DNA of 64,000 bases from an uncultured Lachnospiraceae bacterium (GCA_910577735.1 CAJTOO010000002.1:93907-157906), one strand, 5' to 3'. Shown: positions 7,150-16,652, numbered from the stretch's first letter. Numbers and translations: made by a program. Notes: generated from the sequence alone by a model not told the origin.

Positions 7150-8955
7150 ATGGTAAAATATTTAAAACTATTAGGAAAAGGCAGCAGCGATGATTTGTTG
7201 AAGGAGGAAGCGGCCAGGATAGAAAGCCGCATGGATTCATATATGAGTGAAAATGAGAAGAATCTGACATCAGAAGAGGCGGAAAGCCGGGAAGTGGTGT
7301 CTAAGAACTTTATCGAGCAGATTATAGAGAAGGATTTGGCAGAAGGCGTCTATGACACCGTGCATACAAGGTTTCCGCCGGAACCAAACGGATATCTGCA
7401 TATTGGCCATGCCAAAAGTATTCTCTTAAATTCCGGGCTTGCGGCCCAGTATGGCGGCAAGTTCAATATGCGTTTTGATGATACCAATCCGACCAAAGAA
7501 AAGAGTGAGTTCGTTGAGTCTATCAAAGCCGATGTAAAGTGGCTTGGCGCTGATTATGAGGACAGATTGTTTTTCGCTTCCGATTATTTTGAGGAGATGT
7601 ATGAGGGCGCGGTTAAGCTGATTCAAAAGGGAAAGGCATATGTATCGGACCTGTCTGCCGATGAAATGCGGGAATACCGCGGAACGCTGACGGAGCCGGG
7701 GCGCGACGATCCTAACCGCAACCGGAGTGTGGAAGAGAACCTTAGGTTATTTGAAGAGATGAAAGAGGGCAGATACGCTGACGGTGAGAAAACGCTTCGG
7801 GCTAAGATTGATATGTCCTCTCCTAACATCAATATGCGGGATCCGATCCTTTATCGTGTGGCACATCTGTCCCATCAGAATACAGGAGACAAGTGGTGTA
7901 TTTATCCCATGTATGATTATGCGCATCCTATAGAGGATGCCATAGAGGGCATTACGCACTCCATCTGTACGTTGGAGTTTGAAGATCACAGACCTCTATA
8001 TAACTGGGTGGTGACAGAGCTGGAATATCCGCATCCGCCGAAACAGATTGAGTTTGCCAAGATGTATTTGACCAATGTGGTCACTGGAAAGAGATATATC
8101 AAGAAACTGGTGGAGGACGGGATTGTGGATGGCTGGGATGATCCCAGACTGGTTTCCATTGCCGCACTCAGAAGAAGAGGGTTCACACCGGAATCGATCA
8201 GATTGTTTGTGGATCTGTGCGGCGTTTCCAAAGCCAATTCCTCTGCAGAGTATTCCATGTTGGAGTACTGTATCAGGGAAGACCTGAAGATGAAGCGTCC
8301 TCGGATTATGGCAGTGACTGATCCGGTCAAATTAGTGATAGACAATTATCCCGAAGGAGAGACGGAGTGGCTCAGTGTAGTCAACAATCCGGAGAATGAG
8401 GCATTAGGAACGCGCGAAGTACCTTTTAGCAGGGAGCTGTATATCGAGAGAGAGGATTTTATGGAAGAACCGCCGAAAAAGTATTTCCGGTTGTTCCCGG
8501 GCAATGAGGTCCGTCTTATGAGCGCTTATTTCGTAAAATGTGTGGGCTGCGAGAAAGATGCGGACGGAAATGTGACAGTCGTGCACTGTACTTATGACCC
8601 GGCTTCAAAGGGAGGCAACAGTCCTGACGGCAGAAAGGTCAAGGGAACCATTCACTGGGTGTCTGCCGCAGAGTCCGTGAAGGCACAGGTCAGACTCTAT
8701 GAGAATATTATAGACGAGGAAAAGGGTGTTTATAACGAAGACGGGAGCCTGAATCTGAATCCCGATTCACTCAAGGTGCTTGCAGAGTGCCGGATGGAAC
8801 CTTCGGTGAAAGATGCGAAAGCTTATGACAGTTTTCAGTTCGTAAGACAGGGGTTCTTCTGTGTGGATTGCAGGGATTCTAAACCGGGAGATCTTGTTTT
8901 TAACAGAATCGTGTCTCTTAAGAGTTCTTATGTATTGCCGAAAAAGGAGAATTAG
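7150..8955 (+). CDS. glnS: Glutaminyl-tRNA synthetase
   Basis: A class I aminoacyl-tRNA synthetase that charges tRNA-Gln. The HIGH-type motif is in PPEPNGYLHIGHAKS; MRFDDTNPTKEK, PMYDYAHPIEDAIEGITHS and TLEFEDHRPLYNW are GlnRS signatures, and the second ATP motif appears as a variant, VVTGKRYIKKLV. The C-terminal beta-barrel region for the anticodon includes EVPFSRELYIEREDF. The start is uncertain. The longest frame starts at 7150, but no ribosome site precedes it and TATGGTAAAAT there looks like a -10 box. In-frame ATGs at 7231 and 7243 give a more usual N-terminus (MSENEKN) but also lack a well-placed site. Function is certain. Confidence 0.93.
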   Translation: MVKYLKLLGKGSSDDLLKEEAARIESRMDSYMSENEKNLTSEEAESREVVSKNFIEQIIEKDLAEGVYDTVHTRFPPEPNGYLHIGHAKSILLNSGLAAQYGGKFNMRFDDTNPTKEKSEFVESIKADVKWLGADYEDRLFFASDYFEEMYEGAVKLIQKGKAYVSDLSADEMREYRGTLTEPGRDDPNRNRSVEENLRLFEEMKEGRYADGEKTLRAKIDMSSPNINMRDPILYRVAHLSHQNTGDKWCIYPMYDYAHPIEDAIEGITHSICTLEFEDHRPLYNWVVTELEYPHPPKQIEFAKMYLTNVVTGKRYIKKLVEDGIVDGWDDPRLVSIAALRRRGFTPESIRLFVDLCGVSKANSSAEYSMLEYCIREDLKMKRPRIMAVTDPVKLVIDNYPEGETEWLSVVNNPENEALGTREVPFSRELYIEREDFMEEPPKKYFRLFPGNEVRLMSAYFVKCVGCEKDADGNVTVVHCTYDPASKGGNSPDGRKVKGTIHWVSAAESVKAQVRLYENIIDEEKGVYNEDGSLNLNPDSLKVLAECRMEPSVKDAKAYDSFQFVRQGFFCVDCRDSKPGDLVFNRIVSLKSSYVLPKKEN

Positions 8956-8999
8956 GGTACAATATTGTACAGACGTAGATTAAATGGGAGGATAAAATA

Positions 9000-9869
9000 A
9001 TGGCAGGATTATTGTCGGGGTTAGAGCAGTTCGGGTTGAGTAATCTGGAGAGCATGGATTTGTATGAGGCGCCAAAGAAAGCAGAGGCGGGAGCAGGTTC
9101 AGGTGAACCGGGTGCTGCACCGGTAGTGCAGGAACAGGATTTCTTATTTGATAAATCTTTTACCTGTCCTATCTGTGACAGGGAGTTTAAGGCCAGGACA
9201 GTTAAGATTGGCAAGGCCAAGCTGGGCGGAAGCGATCTGGATCTTCGTCCGAGATACGAGCAGATCGATTTGTTAAAATATGATATCATCATGTGTCCTA
9301 ATTGCGGATATGCAGCGCTCAGCAGATTTTTCAAATTCCTCACGTCACCTCAGGCGAAGAACATACAGAAGGCAATCTCCTCAACCTTCAAACCTCAGCA
9401 GGAGACCAAAGAGACCTATACTTATGATGAGGCGTTAGAGCGTTATAAGCTGACATTGGCCAATGCAATCGTTAAGCAGGCAAGATCCAGTGAAAAGGCA
9501 TATATCTGTTTAAAGACGGCATGGTTGCTGCGCGGTAAGGCAGAGCATCTGGATAATACGCAGCCGGATTATGAGGAGCAGAAGAAAGCATGCCAGGAAG
9601 AGGAAGATGAATTTTTGAAGAGTGCGCTGGAAGGTTTTCTGGCGGCAAGACAGACAGAGAGCTTCCCTATGTGCGGTATGGATGAGCCTACGGTAGATTA
9701 CCTGATTGCTGTGACGGCTATGAGGTTTGAACAGTATGATTTGACCAGTCGTCTGATCACAGGCATCCTCACTTCTACAGGTGCCAATCCCCGTATGAAG
9801 GATAAGGCGAGAGACGTGAAGGAAATGCTGATGAAGAAGATTAAGGAAAAGAATGCAGCCAGAAAGTAG
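9000..9869 (+). CDS. DUF2225 family protein
   Basis: A 289-residue cytosolic protein. After a variable N-terminus, residues 55-115 hold a zinc-ribbon-like region with CPICDREFKAR and MCPNCGYAALSRFF. The rest is helical with TPR-like character (EKAYICLKTAWLLRGKAEHLD; residues to about 225), and a Lys-rich end. GGGAGGATAA lies just before the start. The following MocR gene begins at or just after its stop, so they may be cotranscribed. DUF2225 proteins are common in Firmicutes; no activity is known to me. Confidence 0.85.
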   Translation: MAGLLSGLEQFGLSNLESMDLYEAPKKAEAGAGSGEPGAAPVVQEQDFLFDKSFTCPICDREFKARTVKIGKAKLGGSDLDLRPRYEQIDLLKYDIIMCPNCGYAALSRFFKFLTSPQAKNIQKAISSTFKPQQETKETYTYDEALERYKLTLANAIVKQARSSEKAYICLKTAWLLRGKAEHLDNTQPDYEEQKKACQEEEDEFLKSALEGFLAARQTESFPMCGMDEPTVDYLIAVTAMRFEQYDLTSRLITGILTSTGANPRMKDKARDVKEMLMKKIKEKNAARK

Positions 9870-9886
9870 TGGTGCATGGAAAGCAG

Positions 9887-11347
9887 ATGAAAGAATTACC
9901 GATTCATATTCAGTTGGATCCTAAGAGCAGTAAAACATTATATGAGCAGATTTACGAGTATATCCGGGAAGAGATCAGGGCAGGACGGCTTTTGCAGGAT
10001 GAAAAGCTGCCCTCTGCCAGATTCCTGGCGCAGGATCTGCAGGTGTCCAGGACTACGGTTGATATGGCATACGGGCAGTTGGTGGCAGAAGGGTATCTGG
10101 CAGCGCGGCCTAAGCGGGGGTATTTTGTCAGCGCTTTGGAAGATTTGTATGAGCTTAAGTCTGATTCTTTTGCAGGAGAGAGGATGGAAGAAACCGGGGT
10201 GGAAGGAAGACAGGCCAGGACAAGGTCGGATGTCTGCCGTTATGATTTTTCCCCCAATGTGATTGACATGCGTTTTTTTCCCTATGCTACCTGGAAGAAG
10301 ATAACCAGAAATATTCTTGTGGATGCCAAGAGCCAGATGTTTGCATTGGGAGTGCCGCAGGGAGATCTGGAATTAAGGACCACGATCTGTCGGTATCTGC
10401 ATGGATCGCGGGGGGTTAACTGTGAGCCGGAACAGATTATTGTTGGAGCAGGGAATGATTTCCTGCTTCTTTTGTTGGAGAAGATTTTAGGGCGCCACAT
10501 TCATGTGGCGATGGAGAATCCAACGTATGTGAGGGCTTATAAGATTTTCCGCTCTTTTGCTTATCCGGTGTCGTTAATCCCGGTAGATGAGAAGGGGATC
10601 CGGGTAGACGTTTTGGGAAAGACCGATGCAAAGATTGCTTATGTGATGCCGTCTCACCAGTATCCAACAGGTGTGTCAATGCCTATCGGGCGGCGGATGG
10701 AGCTTTTAAAATGGGCGGCAGAGGGGAAGGAACGCTATCTGATTGAAGATGATTATGACAGTGAATTTCGTTATAAAGGAAAGCCGCTTCCGTCTCTGCA
10801 GGCTTCTGATACGGCAGGCCGTGTGATTTATATCGGGACATTTTCCAAGGCGATTGCGCCGGCAATCCGTATCAGCTATATGGTACTGCCGTACCCCCTG
10901 CTGGAAAGATATCGGCAGGAATGCGGCTTTTTCTCTTCATCGGTATCCCGGATTGACCAGACCATTTTGAATGAATTTATCAGGGATGGGTATTTTGAGC
11001 GTTACCTGAATAAGATGCGCAAACAGTACCGCATGAAGCATGATCTGCTTTTAAGCGAGATCAGGCCTCTGGAGAGGCATTTTCGTGTCACAGGCGGCAA
11101 TGCGGGGCTGCATGTGCTGCTGACAGATACAAGGGGAAGAAGCGAGGAGGAACTGGAGCAGGCGGCCAGATTACAGAATGTCAGGACTTATCGGCTGGGA
11201 GAATTCAGGCTGGGAGAGTCTTCAGCATGGGATGGAACAGAAGAAGGCGGGTTTCTGACATCACCTACCATGATCTTAGGCTATGGCGGAATGTCCATGG
11301 AGGATATCCGGGAAGGAATCAATATATTAAAAAAAGTCTGGTCTTAA
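9887..11347 (+). CDS. MocR/PdxR-type GntR regulator with aminotransferase domain
   Basis: A transcription factor of about 486 residues. The N-terminal GntR winged helix (KTLYEQIYEYIREEIRAGRLLQDEKLPSARFLAQDL, then SRTTVDMAYGQL) is joined to a class I aminotransferase fold. PLP-site features are visible: NPTYVRAY, IEDDYDSEFRY, and GTFSKAIAPAIRISYM, whose Lys would bind PLP. Relatives control vitamin B6 synthesis or amino acid uptake genes; no such genes are adjacent, so the target is unknown. The ATG at 9887 (MKELPIH) is preferred, with GGAAAG upstream; a GTG at 9869 overlaps the stop of the DUF2225 gene. Confidence 0.9.
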   Translation: MKELPIHIQLDPKSSKTLYEQIYEYIREEIRAGRLLQDEKLPSARFLAQDLQVSRTTVDMAYGQLVAEGYLAARPKRGYFVSALEDLYELKSDSFAGERMEETGVEGRQARTRSDVCRYDFSPNVIDMRFFPYATWKKITRNILVDAKSQMFALGVPQGDLELRTTICRYLHGSRGVNCEPEQIIVGAGNDFLLLLLEKILGRHIHVAMENPTYVRAYKIFRSFAYPVSLIPVDEKGIRVDVLGKTDAKIAYVMPSHQYPTGVSMPIGRRMELLKWAAEGKERYLIEDDYDSEFRYKGKPLPSLQASDTAGRVIYIGTFSKAIAPAIRISYMVLPYPLLERYRQECGFFSSSVSRIDQTILNEFIRDGYFERYLNKMRKQYRMKHDLLLSEIRPLERHFRVTGGNAGLHVLLTDTRGRSEEELEQAARLQNVRTYRLGEFRLGESSAWDGTEEGGFLTSPTMILGYGGMSMEDIREGINILKKVWS

Positions 11348-11378
11348 ATCACTTATGTGATCTTAGACCGGACTTTTC
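11332..11378. terminator. Terminator, probably bidirectional
   Basis: AAAAAGTCTGGTCTTA and TAGACCGGACTTTT form a long stem with A and T runs on the two sides. The MocR stop codon lies in the left arm, and the convergent TetR gene ends at 11435. Confidence 0.75.
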
Positions 11379-11434
11379 TACTTAAGAATATCCGATGGAG
11401 TCAAATATCCGCTCGCTGTTTTCTATAAAAGATT

Positions 11435-12040
11435 TTATTGGACGCGGGTAATCTTCTTTAACATATTCAAATAGGAGGCAGTCTCTTCATACAGCATCTC
11501 CGGGTGAAAAGAGGAGTCCTGAAAACGGGCATCCATCAGGCCGTCAATGGTATAGTCGAGCATCTTATCAAACGTTTCGAAGTCAATATCTGCACTGAAT
11601 AATGTACGGTCGGTCTGGTTTTTTAAGACCGCATACACATCGCTTAATACGTTTCTCTGACGTTCAATGGCAGAGAGTGCTTCCCCCACGTCCTCCCGGC
11701 GGCAGCGATTTAAGAAAAGCTGCATGTAAGGGTAATTTTTGAGAACCTGCATCTTTGCATATTCCATCTGTTTGCGGATTTCAAAATAATCAGTAATCGT
11801 GGAAGATACACCGCTGGTCAGTTCCAACTTCATGAACCTGACGCTGTAGTCGTAAAGAAAAGTGTAGAGTCCGAGCTTGCTTCCAAAATAGTGAAATAGA
11901 AGTCCCTTGCTGATTCCGGCTTCTGTAACAATATCATCGGTGCTGGCATGTTTATAGCCGCCCATTGAAAATACTTTTAGGGCCGCATTGATCATGCGGT
12001 CCTGTTTTTCCTTCTTTAAATCAAAAAATTTCTCGTTCAT
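11435..12040 (-). CDS. TetR/AcrR-family regulator
   Basis: A 201-residue repressor-type protein. Residues 1-60 form the TetR DNA-binding domain: KQDRMINAALKVFSMGGYKHASTDDIVTEAGISKGLLFHYFGSK is the typical helix-turn-helix pattern. The C-terminal helical domain, which binds the ligand and dimerises, is not specific enough to name an inducer. It is convergent with the MocR gene and divergent from the acidic membrane protein at 12306, 265 bases away. Because no pump or enzyme is directly adjacent, its target may be itself or distant. Confidence 0.88.
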   Translation of the reverse strand: MNEKFFDLKKEKQDRMINAALKVFSMGGYKHASTDDIVTEAGISKGLLFHYFGSKLGLYTFLYDYSVRFMKLELTSGVSSTITDYFEIRKQMEYAKMQVLKNYPYMQLFLNRCRREDVGEALSAIERQRNVLSDVYAVLKNQTDRTLFSADIDFETFDKMLDYTIDGLMDARFQDSSFHPEMLYEETASYLNMLKKITRVQ

Positions 12041-12062
12041 GTTCTCCCCGATTCTGCATAAG

Positions 12063-12079
12063 TTGACCTTTTTGGTCGA
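12063..12079. promoter_or_regulatory. Possible TetR operator
   Basis: TTGACC, five T's and GGTCGA form an imperfect inverted repeat (one mismatched pair) 23 bases before the TetR start. On the minus strand TATAGTATAAAT lies just upstream of it, so binding there would block the regulator's own promoter. The rest of the 12041-12305 gap is AT-rich with no ORF. Confidence 0.35.
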
Positions 12080-12305
12080 TTTATACTATAGCACAAATTG
12101 TCGAAGGATTCAATGTTCTGCGAAAAACTAGTTTTCAGAAATATTTCAGGTACAAGATGTTGTGGGTAGAAACTAAAAATTTAGGATAAAATCGATAATT
12201 TGTATTGGATTCCTTTTTTTTAACTTTTTTTATACATATTCCCTTTTCATTTTCACAAAATAGTATTAATATAATGATATAACAGACGGTGAAAGGAGAA
12301 CACTG

Positions 12306-12668
12306 ATGGCGAAGAAATTTGGTAAAGTTTTAATGGTAACAGCGGCTCTTAGCGCCGTGGCAGCGGGAGCGTATTATTATCTCAGGAGTAAAGAGGCTCT
12401 CGTGGATGATGATTTTGATGATGACGACGATTTTGATAACTTTGACGAGGATTTGGATGAAGACGGAGCGGCCAAAGATGCGGATCGTAATTATGTGGAT
12501 TTGGATCTGCAGAAGGCAGAGGACTTTAAGGAGGGCATAAATGCAGCGAAAGCTGATGTGTCTGAGAAGGTCGTGGGCTCTGTTCAGGAAGCAGCACAGA
12601 AAGTCGAGGAGAAGGTGGAAGAATTCTTCGATGACGATGACAGTGACGGTTCCATGGACGCTATGTAG
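12306..12668 (+). CDS. Acidic membrane-anchored protein of unknown function
   Basis: A 120-residue protein with an N-terminal membrane segment (residues 6-26, preceded by Lys) and then a strongly acidic stretch, residues 34-52, made almost only of Asp, Glu, Phe and Asn. An amphipathic helix of about residues 70-108 follows, and a second acidic cluster ends the chain. There is no Cys at a lipobox. GAAAGGAGAA lies before the start. The charge pattern suggests a cytosolic or surface tail that binds cations or basic partners; no family is recognised with confidence. Confidence 0.7.
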   Translation: MAKKFGKVLMVTAALSAVAAGAYYYLRSKEALVDDDFDDDDDFDNFDEDLDEDGAAKDADRNYVDLDLQKAEDFKEGINAAKADVSEKVVGSVQEAAQKVEEKVEEFFDDDDSDGSMDAM

Positions 12669-12727
12669 GATATTGCAGTACAAGTAAAGTTTTGTGTAAC
12701 CATATAGAGACGAGGAATATCGTATAT

Positions 12728-12762
12728 AAGGCGGTCCGGTTGATGCAACCTGGCCGCCTTTT
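12728..12762 (+). terminator. Rho-independent terminator
   Basis: AAGGCGGTCCGGTTG and CAACCTGGCCGCCTT form a 15-base stem with one mismatch around ATG, followed by TTTT. Confidence 0.8.
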
Positions 12763-12805
12763 GAGGAAAAGAGAAATGCCGGCTGTAAAGTTATATTGCC
12801 GAACG

Positions 12806-13564
12806 TTATTTTTTCTGATACGGGGGATCTGCAGGATAGCCCCCTTTTAATTTCTGCATCCCACGTTGAATGGCATCTTTGGAATTTTTCCAGTCTGCAT
12901 CCTTGTTGCGGTAGTCGAATTTTTCCACCATCCAGGCGACGTCCTCGCCAAGCCGAATCAGGTTTTGTTCCATAAGCGGAAAGAGCATATTGTAGAAATC
13001 GGCCTTTTCTTTATCAGGCAGACGGCTGTCAGAAGCTTCGCACAGATCCCCGAAATGGTGCAGGCAGAATCCCTTGCTGTTTTTTACTTTGTCCCGAAAA
13101 TCCGGGTCCTTCCTGTACATCACAAAGAAGGTGTCCAGATAGCGTTCATAAGTGTCTGCATAGCGTTTGCAGATATAACAGGATCGTTCTTTTTCAGCGA
13201 CCCAGATGCCGATGGGATTGTGACGTTCAACTTGCTTTTTGAATTTATCTTTCAGGGAACTTTTGCCTGGTTTAAAGGATTTCGTCTGGCTTTGCAGTTC
13301 CCGGATCATCTGTGTGTAGTGCGTTTTCAGGATCCAGGCATTGCCCAGGGTATTGCCGTAGTCAAACATTTTCTGAAAGTGATTCCGGCAAAATCCGGCC
13401 TGGTCAGTCTGTTCCCGCACATCACTCTCCATGTAGGAGGAACCGGATCCTAAGACAAAGTCGAGCAGGTCTTGTTCCACGTTTCTTTCGATGTAGCAGA
13501 AAGGACATTCATCGTTGGCGTTCATGGCATCGTTTAAGGGGATCGTGTAGAGTTGTTCTTTCAT
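12806..13564 (-). CDS. DUF6062-type Cys-rich protein
   Basis: A 252-residue cytosolic protein starting MKEQLYTIPLNDAM. The start at 13564 is set by AAGGAG nine bases upstream; the frame stays open to 13960 but that part overlaps the upstream promoter region of the next gene. Repeated Cys/His pairs are visible: ECPFCYIERN near residue 20, GFCRNHF, SCYICKRY, and GFCLHHF. They look like two sets of metal-binding or redox pairs. The family (called DUF6062 in Clostridia, from memory) has no known activity. Confidence 0.75.
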   Translation of the reverse strand: MKEQLYTIPLNDAMNANDECPFCYIERNVEQDLLDFVLGSGSSYMESDVREQTDQAGFCRNHFQKMFDYGNTLGNAWILKTHYTQMIRELQSQTKSFKPGKSSLKDKFKKQVERHNPIGIWVAEKERSCYICKRYADTYERYLDTFFVMYRKDPDFRDKVKNSKGFCLHHFGDLCEASDSRLPDKEKADFYNMLFPLMEQNLIRLGEDVAWMVEKFDYRNKDADWKNSKDAIQRGMQKLKGGYPADPPYQKK

Positions 13565-13742
13565 AAGCGGTGCTCCTTTCACAGGATGGCTCCTGAAATT
13601 GACTCGTGTGGTCAATGCATTTTTTTCAGTGCAAAGTCTGGTATTTGCATCTATTATAACATCAGAAAGAAGGGATTGAAAACAGTTTGGGGAAATGCTA
13701 TGATAAATTAAAAATTTGAGTACATATGGAGATGGGATTGCT

Positions 13743-14984
13743 ATGAAGAAGAAAAAGAGAATAGTACTTCCGGCCCTATTGTTGGCCGTATTGTTGTCCG
13801 GATGCCAGAAAGATGCCCCGGTCTCTTCTAAAGAGGAGCAGGCGCCCGACACTGATACGGTCAACCTCACTGTCTGGGGAGCGGAAGAGGATGAAGAACT
13901 GCTTGGACAGATTTTTGAGGGATTTGAGGAAACATATGGGGGACAGGCGGAATTTAACATTACCTATATGCCCCAAAGTGAAAGTCATTGTACCGATGCC
14001 CTGTTGGCAGATTTAGAGAATGGTGCGGATGTATTTGCCTTTGCGGATGATCAGTTAAACACGCTGGTAGCTGCCGGCGCATTGGAACCGGTGGCAAACG
14101 CAGAATCGGTCAAGGCGGCAAATCTTCCGGAATCTGTTCTTGCGGCGTCTGTAAACGATACGTTGTATGCACTGCCGCTGACAGCGGATAATGGATACTT
14201 TTTATATTATAATAAGCAGTATTTCTCTGAAGAAGACATTGCATCGTTTGACCGGATGCTGGAAATTGCAGCGGCGTCTGACAAGAAGGTTTCCATGGAG
14301 TGGTCGTCGGGATGGTATGTGTATTCCTTGTTTGGCAACACCGGCCTCACGGTGGGTCTGGCTGATGATGGGATCACTAATTATTGTACATGGAACAGCA
14401 CTGACGGGAATATCAAGGGAACAGATGTGGCACAGGCCATGGTGGATATGGCTGCGCATCCCGGGTTTATCAGTACAGATGATGCCGGATTCCTGGAAGG
14501 TGTTCGGAATGGCACCATCATTGCAGGGGTCAATGGCGTCTGGAATGCGGTTGCCGTGGAGGAAGCCTGGGGTGGGAATTACGGCGCTTCTAAGCTGCCT
14601 TCCTACAGCTGCGGCGGGCAGCAGGTTCAGATGGCTTCTTTCTCCGGCTATAAACTGATCGGCGTGAATGCCTATTCTAAACATTACGAGTGGGCGGCAA
14701 AATTAGCGGAGTGGATCAGCAATGAGGAGAACCAGAAACTGCGCTTTATGGTCCGTGGACAGGGCCCGTCCAATATCAATGCGGCAGCCTCAGCCGAGGT
14801 GCAGAATTCCCCGGCGATAGCGGCATTGTTAGACCAATCGGAATTTTCGTGTCTGCAGCGGATCGGAGGGAATTTCTGGGAGCCTGTGGCCACATTTACG
14901 GGAAATATACTGGAAGGGAATCCTTCAGGAACAGGCCTTCAGGAACAGCTTGACACAATGGTTGAGGGTATTATAGCCCCATAA
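13743..14984 (+). CDS. ABC-type solute-binding lipoprotein
   Basis: A 413-residue secreted lipoprotein. The signal peptide has KKKKR followed by a hydrophobic core and the lipobox LLSGC, with lipidated Cys at about residue 21. The mature part is a type 1 (sugar-type) periplasmic binding protein: VNLTVWGAEEDEELL at the start, DVFAFADDQLNTLVAAGALEPV, and the C-terminal EWISNEENQKLRF. The ATG at 13743 is preferred over 13716 because GGAGATGGGA precedes it and the Lys-rich signal begins there. No permease or ATPase is adjacent; a chemoreceptor gene follows 41 bases later, so it may feed a sensory rather than only a transport role. Confidence 0.85.
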   Translation: MKKKKRIVLPALLLAVLLSGCQKDAPVSSKEEQAPDTDTVNLTVWGAEEDEELLGQIFEGFEETYGGQAEFNITYMPQSESHCTDALLADLENGADVFAFADDQLNTLVAAGALEPVANAESVKAANLPESVLAASVNDTLYALPLTADNGYFLYYNKQYFSEEDIASFDRMLEIAAASDKKVSMEWSSGWYVYSLFGNTGLTVGLADDGITNYCTWNSTDGNIKGTDVAQAMVDMAAHPGFISTDDAGFLEGVRNGTIIAGVNGVWNAVAVEEAWGGNYGASKLPSYSCGGQQVQMASFSGYKLIGVNAYSKHYEWAAKLAEWISNEENQKLRFMVRGQGPSNINAAASAEVQNSPAIAALLDQSEFSCLQRIGGNFWEPVATFTGNILEGNPSGTGLQEQLDTMVEGIIAP

Positions 14985-15025
14985 AATCAGGAATTGGTAT
15001 CAAGTGTAGAGGAGAATAGACTAAG

Positions 15026-16615
15026 ATGAAGAATATCAGTTTAAAACATCGTTTGATCATACCGATTGTACTTTTGGGAATTGTTGCGCTTTTGTCAAAC
15101 ATCCTTTCCATAATCAATATTCACAATGTGAATGCGAGCGCGGCCAATATTGCAGATAACTATATGGATGGCAAGAGCCGGCTTTCGCAGATCAGTGAAG
15201 CTTCTATGAATATTCATCAAATGGCTTTGAGCCATATTGTTGCTACAGATTATAATACGATGATCACGCTAGTCCAGCAGATTAAGGCCGAAGAAGCGCT
15301 TCTGGATGAAATGATGGCCGCCTATGCGGGGGAGGGATACGTCATAGAGGAAGACCGGGCGCAATATGAAGCGCTTTTAGCGGATTATGATTCCTTTAAG
15401 CATGCACTGGTGCATCTTGTCTGCGCCAGTGCCAGCCATAAAACCCAGGATGCCTATGCACTGGCCAATGGGGATGTGGCAGCTTATGCGGCTGCGATGA
15501 CGCAGGATATTGGAGCCATGAATGATTCCATCAGCAGTCAGGCTGATGAAGCAAGAAAGCAGCTTTCTGATGTATATTTCATTTCCCTGCTGGCGGGTAT
15601 CGCCGCATCCATTGCCTGTGTCCTTCTGGTATTCGCAGATTTAAAGCTTATCACAAAATATGTGGTGATTCCTATCAAGAGTATCTTAAATACCATTCAG
15701 ACAAGTTCCGGGCATATCAATAACATGACCAGTGAGGTGTTGAAAAAGACGCAGGATTCCAAGGAAAATGCATCGGATCTTTCCACGCTCGCCGAACAGC
15801 TGTCAGCGACTATCCAGGAAGTGGCGAGCAATGCATCCACCATCAATGATAATACGGGAACAGTCAGGCTGGATGTTCAGAATATTGCTCAGCAATGCAG
15901 TGTGATCACGGACTACACGGTACAGATGGACACTCGTGCGGAGGTAATGCAGCAGTCGGCACAAAACAGTGTGGAAGTTACCAGTGCCAAGGCGGCGGAA
16001 ATATTACGTGCGCTCAATGAGGCCATTGAAAAGAGTAAAAGTGTGGATCAGATTAAGACACTGGCCAGCGGAATCCTCGACATTTCCCAGCAGACCCAGT
16101 TAATTGCCATCAATGCTTCTGTGGAGGCGTCCAATGCGGGAAAAGCAGGCGAAGGATTTGCAGTCGTTGCAAGGGAAATGCGGAATCTGTCCAATTCCAG
16201 CCAGGAGACTGCCAAACGGATTCAATCCATCAATGCGGTTGTGACTTCCGCCGTACACAATCTTTCTAAGAATGCCCAGCATCTGATTGACTATATGAAT
16301 CAGTCTGTGCTTACAGAATTCCAGGCCTTCGCACAGTCAGGACATCAATATAAGGAAGACGCCGCCTATATCCGTCAGATGATGGATGCATTCTATGGAC
16401 AGACAGAACACCTGAAGGATTCCATGACAGGAATTGCCGGTTCTATTGCCACCATAACGGATGTGATTGATGAAGGATCCAATGGTATTGCCAGCGTTGC
16501 CGGTAATATTAAAAACCTTGCAGAGGATATAGATGATATTACGCGGCGTATGGGAGCCAATAAGGAGATTGTGGAGGGGCTGGAAAAGGAGACGCTTGCC
16601 TTTACGAACCTGTAG
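15026..16615 (+). CDS. Methyl-accepting chemotaxis protein
   Basis: A 529-residue chemoreceptor. Membrane helices at about 11-31 and 187-210 flank an extracellular four-helix-bundle ligand domain. The cytoplasmic part is a long coiled coil with TLAEQLSATIQEVASNASTI (adaptation region) and the conserved hairpin ILDISQQTQLIAINASVEASNAGKAGEGFAVVAREMRNLS, where the kinase and CheW bind. GGAGAATAG precedes the start. It follows a solute-binding lipoprotein by 41 bases. No flagellar or che genes are in the window. Confidence 0.92.
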   Translation: MKNISLKHRLIIPIVLLGIVALLSNILSIINIHNVNASAANIADNYMDGKSRLSQISEASMNIHQMALSHIVATDYNTMITLVQQIKAEEALLDEMMAAYAGEGYVIEEDRAQYEALLADYDSFKHALVHLVCASASHKTQDAYALANGDVAAYAAAMTQDIGAMNDSISSQADEARKQLSDVYFISLLAGIAASIACVLLVFADLKLITKYVVIPIKSILNTIQTSSGHINNMTSEVLKKTQDSKENASDLSTLAEQLSATIQEVASNASTINDNTGTVRLDVQNIAQQCSVITDYTVQMDTRAEVMQQSAQNSVEVTSAKAAEILRALNEAIEKSKSVDQIKTLASGILDISQQTQLIAINASVEASNAGKAGEGFAVVAREMRNLSNSSQETAKRIQSINAVVTSAVHNLSKNAQHLIDYMNQSVLTEFQAFAQSGHQYKEDAAYIRQMMDAFYGQTEHLKDSMTGIAGSIATITDVIDEGSNGIASVAGNIKNLAEDIDDITRRMGANKEIVEGLEKETLAFTNL

Positions 16616-16652
16616 GAAAGAAACGGTTTCAGATATGGAGGAACTTACACAG

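Noticed and set aside
13565..13960. N-terminal extension of the DUF6062-type ORF
   Set aside because: The family-like part starts at 13564 behind a good ribosome site; the extension overlaps the promoter and start of the solute-binding gene.
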